A model generated the notes under the pieces. The model searched no databases and was not told the DNA's origin. It saw only the letters and a list, made by a program, of their open reading frames with translations. From assembly GCA_036365145.1 (NCBI GenBank), contig JAEOAD010000029.1, positions 20,569,001 through 20,633,000 of the forward strand: a DNA stretch of 64,000 nt, in the 5' to 3' direction. Each line of letters begins with the position of its first letter. Position 1 is the first letter of the stretch. Made by a program: the position numbers and the translations under genes. The DNA is from Orientallactaga sibirica. Taxonomy: Eukaryota; Chordata; Mammalia; Rodentia; Dipodidae. This document shows, piece by piece, positions 58,814-64,000 of the stretch.

Positions 58814-59041
58814 TGTCTTGATTCTTTGTGTTTCTTGTATTATAATGTAGTGACTTTTGCATCCTGGATCATTTGGTGCTTGGGTTTTCTACTTATCTGC
58901 AGTGTTCTTAGATGTGGTGATCGACATCTAAGTAGTTTAAGTAGATGGTCCCCAATATATTCAGTGTTTTATTAGTTTGTAGTTTGCATCTGCAGCCACC
59001 TGGCCCAAGGCAGTGTCACTGGGCAGATCTTAAGGGTGCAT

Positions 59042-59089
59042 GGATCACCTAGATCACGGATCATGCAGATCAAGGATCACGCAGATCAC
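59042..59089 (-). repeat. 3 x 16-bp tandem repeat in the L1 5'UTR
   Basis: GGATCACCTAGATCAC, GGATCATGCAGATCAA and GGATCACGCAGATCAC in direct tandem (plus-strand view), each differing by a few bases. Confidence 0.85.
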
Positions 59090-59399
59090 AGGTTACATTG
59101 ATTGGGGCCACAAACTCCTCCAAAGGATTCTGGCCATTTTCCTCTTTCCTGGTGGATCTTGGTCTCTCCTGCTTCTCTGCTGTGTCTAAGGAAAACCTAT
59201 ACTCCTGCACTTTTCATAAGAAGAGTGTATTTTGCTGTGGTTTTGCTTAAATCCCTCCCTAGGCTGGTTTGGCATGGCTCCTATGCCACCATATTATCTG
59301 GAAATCTCTCAAGAATTACCTCTTTATAGATGACTAAAGAGACTCAAGAAAACAAGGCAGCCTGCAGGCTGAGCAAAGGACACGGGTACATTTTTTTTT

Positions 59400-61424
59400 T
59401 TCTAAAAGCTTTCTCACTCACTTCTTTTTTCTTTTGCTGCAATATTTTGGCCCTGAATAAAAAGGAAAGCAAAGAACACCGGAGGAAGAATATTTCCTTT
59501 TAATCAGGAGAAACAGGTATAAGACACTTGCTCTAGAACTATAATGCCTTTATATTCCATGGTAGCCATATAATAAAGTAAGAAAAAGACCGCAAAGGGA
59601 AGTGGGAGATGAAGTACAATAATATACAATAATTATAAATTGAGTGAGAAACAAATTAAATTTGACATTTCCACAAGTTTAAGTATATTACTTCCTTATG
59701 TTAATTTAAGAACATCTTCACTCAATGAACATATTAGAGGAAGTAATTCCTTCCATTTGAGTGCTGCTTAATGAAAACTTGCATCCCCACATCAAATGTG
59801 AAATCATTTATGAGTCCATTAAAAAGTTATTGCAAACTGAAATGTTTTTGAAAAGAGTAAGTGCATGAACAAGTATGACAAATAAGATTCAATTAATCAG
59901 AGAAAATTTTGATTTAAACTGGCCTCTAGGTACCATGCAGAAAATCTCAACATTGAAATGAAGCATGTAAAAAAAGAAAAAGAAAAAAAAAATAGAAGAT
60001 GCTTCATTATGATAAAAGGCAAATGCAGTAAGTCAATTGTTATCAGAATCTGAGAAGGTCATAACTGACCTGAAGGTCTCAGGAATTATTTGGGCAACTC
60101 AGTTTATGGCAACTTCATCAATTAGAGCACAAAGTAAGTATATTAGAATATAAATAACAAGAACTGTGATGATTCCCCATATTTGTTAATCATGGATTCA
60201 TATTATTCAATATCAATATAAGTACTTCCTTGTTCCATAATATGTTGCTGTGGATGGATGAGGTAAAGCTACACTCTTTACACCATTAATCTCCTTTTCT
60301 ATAAACATGCATATAGAAAATAAGGAACACGTGCAATGGTTTAATCCTCTCAATTAAAAATCTTAAAATCATGTGATGAAGAACAGTGTCCTGACAGCAA
60401 TATTGGAGTGAAACTGAGACATAAGAGTGGTATATGCTGTATTATTTGCTTTACTACCAAGCGTCTCAATAACTAAGTGCAAGGCATAGAAAAATGTCAC
60501 CTTAGGTCACTAAAACCATGCTAGATGAAAGTATGACAAACTGTAGTTTTTCCCAAGAAATGAAAAACTGGCTGAGAGATATGGCTTTCTGGATTGAATT
60601 CTGAGATGATTAGAATCTGAATTGTACAAAGAGAGATGCCAACAGCAAGCTACAGAATTTCTTTATTTTGGCCACTTTATGATTTGGATAAGTTCTCTCT
60701 CTTTTCCTCTCCTCTCCTACAAGATGAGTAAACAGGAAGTGTCAGCATAAAGAAAGACTCAGTTACATGGCAAAGCAAAATGATTTTGAAGGTTTAGAGA
60801 AAGGAAAGTTCTAAATATGATGACAGAAAATACACAGAGCAAATAAATATGAACAACAGAAAATAATATGCATGGTGTCAGTGACAGAGGAACTGAAAAG
60901 TAAGTATGGCAGAATTAAAGAGAAAAATAACAAAGTTGCTCACTGTGGATTATCAAACCAAAGTACTTTTCAATATTTTTATAGAGAGGGATATTTCCTT
61001 CCTCTTTCTATTGTTAATAATATTTATGTCTTTGTTTTCCTTATTCTAGCCCTAATATGTTATGAAAAAATAAAAATAGCAATAAATCAAACATTTGTTC
61101 AGTAAAGCACACTACTCTTAACATGACATGTGTCTTTCAGGAGCAGAAGAGAGGTGGCATGCATAGAGGAGTACCATGAGGTCAATTTTCATTGTGTCAC
61201 CTTTGGTGAGTATCTGGCTCTGAGGCTTTGTTTTCATTGTGTGAAAAATGTATGCAACACTATACATTCTAAAGTGTTACAAGTATTACATGGCATAACA
61301 TACATAAACATTTTCTGGAAGACAGTAAGGTTGAAATTGGAGCAGCAATTATATAAATCCAGTATTTTATAGGTAAATGTAATGCCACCTAAATATTCTG
61401 TTTTTATATGCTTAAAAAAAAAAA
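59400..61424. other. AT-rich unique DNA
   Basis: No gene or named repeat. The 77-codon frame at 60872-61105 has a hydrophobic C-terminal half but no known relatives. Confidence 0.4.
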
Positions 61425-61545
61425 AAAAAGCAGAGTCTCAGTAGTGCAGGCTGGCATAAAACTCCCTATGTAGCCAAGAATGACTTTGAGCTTCTGAGAT
61501 TACTACCTTCACTTCCCATGTACAGAATTGCAGAAGTGTACCTTC
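61425..61545 (-). mobile_element. Diverged B1/B4-like SINE
   Basis: GCAGAGTCTCAGTAGTGCAG, AAACTCCCTATGTAGCCAAG and TTCTGAGATTACTACC in antisense B1 order. Confidence 0.55.
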
Positions 61546-61654
61546 AGACCCATTTTCTTGAGTTTTTATATTTGTCCAGTTGTGTTTATTTTAAAGGTTA
61601 AATATTATTCAGTAATGTCATTTGTTGTGCAGGTTGAACATACCTAACACATGA

Positions 61655-61720
61655 ATATGTTTTAATTATTATTTATTCAAGCAGCATCTACTGAGTGACT
61701 ATGATCTTGTAGACAAGGTA
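61655..61720 (-). mobile_element. Possible L2/MIR fragment
   Basis: TTATTTATTCAAGCAGCATCTACTGAGTGACTATG resembles antisense L2 or MIR ends. Weak. Confidence 0.35.
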
Positions 61721-61793
61721 TATTAGAGAGGGAGACATTACAAAAAGCTTGTCAGAATAGAATTTAAAAAACACATTTGCAAAAAGCATAAAA

Positions 61794-62010
61794 ATTAGGC
61801 TATAGAGATGGCTCAGAGGTTAAAATGCTTGCCTGAAAATCCTAATTAACTGGGTTCAATTTCCCAGTACCCATGAAAAGCCAGATGCACAAAGTGGAGC
61901 ATGCATCAAAACTTGTTTGCAGTGGCTACAGGTCCCAGCACCATGCCCATTCTCATTCTCTCTCACTCTCTCTCTCCCCTTGCAAAGAAATAAAAATATA
62001 TTTAAAAGCC
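61794..62010 (+). mobile_element. DIP-type SINE
   Basis: AGGCTATAGAGATGGCTCAG head, AAGCCAGATGCACAAAG core, CT-rich block and AAATAAAAATATATT tail. Confidence 0.87.
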
Positions 62011-63390
62011 TAAAACTTAAAATACTAATTATTTTCAAGACTAAGTGTTATGGAGAAAAATGAAGTAAGGCAACAAAAATATGCATCAAATTTTAAAAAG
62101 CACAAATTTGATTTTGCATGAATAGAAACTGATGAATAACATGTGGCTAAAGTAATCTGTAAAGGAAGACCTGCCATGCAGAAGCAATAGACATTCACAG
62201 TGATGACTATGCAAATTAGCCCACATTGTTCAATAAATTCATGATTCAACTTATCACATTGTTCCTCATAAATGTGTGTGCTATGGATCAATCAAAAAGT
62301 AAGATAACTTAATTCCATAAACACAAATTAAATAAATTTTTAAAGGTATGGAATAAGGAAAAGGAATGTCTTAAATTCAGGCAAATCAAAATTCCAGAGC
62401 TAGAAATGCTCTAAGCAATTGGGCCAAAATCTCTGGACAGGTCTAGGAAAGAGGAAGTATGATGTGAGGTTGGTAGTAAGGTGGAAGCTGTGGGAGGAAA
62501 GCAGGTAGAAAGGCAGCTGGTATTGACATGTCTTAAAAGAACATTCAAAGTACTAGGTTGAAAAGAGATTTGGAGAGGCTAAAGTGCAGAAAAGTGACCA
62601 TTAAGAGATTGCTGCAATTATTGAGATAAAAATGATAACAACTTAAGAAAGATTAATTCATGAGATATATAACTTTGAAAAGCCTAATATTTGTTAAACA
62701 TAGTTCAAAGAAATACAAGCTGTGATAATGTCTAAGCTCTCTAAAGGGTTAATATTCTCATTGGATAAGATAAACAGTTAAAAATACAGAAATAAACTAG
62801 ATATTCTATCATGCTGTAAAAAGAGCTTTAATACTGACAAATGTGATCAGGCAAAAGTGCAGAAGATTGTGTGAGAAGAAACATAATGAATTCAACTAGT
62901 GGGTATTAATGGCACAGAGATGATGACATAATGGGTAGCAATTGATAGGCAATTTGACTTTTGGGATTTCTAGCCATTCTTCACTCAGGATGGAGAGACA
63001 ACTATAACAGGAAATTATTTCTGCTGTGGGAGGAGAAGGTGTCACTGTTGTGCAGACTTCCACATTTCTCTGGAAATCAGGCTTCATGCTTACTTGTGTT
63101 GATTTGCTTCCATATATCAGGGATGTTCTGATGGATATTATAGCATTAATAATTTCTGGAATTGCTCCAGTTCACATTTTGTATAACCTCATAATTTTAT
63201 TGTTAATACTGTTGGAACTGATGAATATTAACAGTTTTATGGGACTCAATATGGAATTTAGATTTATGTTTACAATATGGAGTGGTTAAATCAGACTTAT
63301 TACTTTACCCATCAATTCAGCCATTATTTATTATATGTCTGAAATGCACTCGGTTATTTTGATGTATACAATATTATTTATTATAGTCAC
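62011..63390. other. AT-rich unique DNA
   Basis: No gene or named repeat. The 87-codon frame at 63026-63289 is hydrophobic in its second half but lies in AT-rich DNA, where that is expected by chance. Confidence 0.4.
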
Positions 63391-63399
63391 CCTGATCAA

Positions 63400-64000
63400 T
63401 TGTTCTCAAAAACATATTTCTTCTGTATAAATGAAACTTTATACCTTGTAACAATTCCTTAGTCCCTTCCTATCATCACTGGCTCCTGGTAATCACCATC
63501 CCACTTGAACATCTCTTGCTTCAAATTTTAGATTCCATATGAGTGAGATCACATGGTATTTGTCATTCTGCACCTGGCTTATTTCACTTATCATAATGAC
63601 CTCCATGTTTATCCATGTTATTTTATATGGCATGCTTTCCCCCTCTTAAGTCCTCATAAGCAGTGAACAAACTTTCCTGTTCTTCACTTTCTCCCCAATA
63701 CTTGTTACCCTGCATAACTTATAGCAGCCAGGCCATGAGGTATGAGTTGATATCCTACTGTGATTTTAATCCACCTTTTCCTATAATATTGAATATTTGT
63801 TCAAGGATATGTTAGCCATTTGTGAAGATTTTTTTTTTTTTTTTTGAGAAATGTCTGTTCAGGTTCCTGCCAATTTCTTGTTTATTGAAATGTTTGAGAT
63901 CTTTATGCATTTTGGTTTTTAACCACTTATTAATTGTGTTTTTTACAAACATTGCCTCCTATTATTTATTCTTTTCCCTTAACATTTTTATTTTCCTTTT
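63400..64000 (-). mobile_element. Ancient L1 (L1M-type) 3' region, antisense
   Basis: Phrases such as CCATATGAGTGAGATCACAT, TTATTTCACTTATCATAATG and GATCTTTATGCATTTTGG are classic antisense L1 ORF2-end/3'UTR. Continues past the window edge. Confidence 0.75.

Larger units (their letters stand above)
52340..59340 (-). mobile_element. Near-full-length L1, antisense
   Basis: About 7.0 kb including a 262-bp SINE. Order on minus: 5'UTR (59340-58860), ORF1 (about 58813-57700), ORF2 (57497 to about 53800) and 3'UTR (to 52363), then a degraded A-rich tail. Its 3'UTR matches the two younger truncated copies at 4530 and 10868. ORF2 has scattered stops, so it is no longer autonomous, but its domains are clear and it is less decayed than the L1 at 1-8680. 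Confidence 0.92.

Overview
This window looks like intergenic or intronic nuclear DNA from a rodent, most likely a jerboa or close relative (Dipodoidea). The evidence is the repeat content. There are many B1 SINEs (7SL-derived), ID and B4 elements, and a very abundant tRNA-derived SINE with a (CT)n or (GA)n block and a CCAGATGCA core that fits the DIP family of jerboas (B2 superfamily). There are also rodent-type L1s. The species call is inference. I found no intact host protein-coding gene and no functional RNA gene. Most long open frames are pieces of L1, of endogenous retroviruses (ERVs), or chance frames.

Layout. 1-8680: an old, nearly complete L1 on the minus strand, with its 3' end at the left and its 5'UTR repeats at 8135-8665. 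It is broken by a solo class II LTR (1074-1444), a DIP SINE, an LTR-like repeat (3178-3474), a B1, the 3' end of a younger L1 (4530-5985) that splits the endonuclease region, and a second DIP SINE with a clear 17-bp target-site duplication (TSD). 8690-12260: quiet DNA with a MIR, one exon-like minus-strand segment (10274-10431) and a plus-strand L1 3' end (10868-11775). 12555-12775: a plus-strand L1 ORF2 scrap with an internal duplication.

13908-20597: a nested structure. An ERVL-type provirus on the minus strand (LTRs 13908-14261 and 20475-20597, leucine-type primer site at 20450-20467) contains a pol-less class II (betaretrovirus-like) ERV on the plus strand. That ERV has gag with a zinc knuckle, env SU fragments, a 200-codon open frame covering TM, a polypurine tract and a 3' LTR. 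Its left end carries a 93-bp inverted copy of part of gag.

20600-40495: mainly AT-rich unique sequence with scattered SINEs, three 3' ends of a second L1 lineage (28546, 30425 and 36840), an old LTR and microsatellites. 40499-45266: a gammaretrovirus-like ERV with 5' LTR, proline-tRNA primer site, leader, broken gag and protease, truncated before most of pol. Its leader is interrupted by a 1.8-kb minus-strand retrocopy of FKBP1B (calstabin-2). The retrocopy runs past codon 66 into sequence that looks like the next intron. It later received two B1s and a DIP SINE.

45270-52340: quiet DNA with B4, B1 and LTR-like repeats and an MLT1-type LTR split by a DIP SINE. 52340-59340: a nearly full-length minus-strand L1 with 3'UTR, ORF2 (largely open endonuclease domain, FADD motif), ORF1 pieces split by a long-form DIP SINE, and a 5'UTR with a 16-bp tandem repeat. 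59400-64000: AT-rich unique DNA, a DIP SINE, and an ancient L1 at the right edge.

Nothing here forms an operon or pathway. The history is layered retrotransposition: L1 into L1, ERV into ERV, and an mRNA into an ERV, with SINEs into everything.
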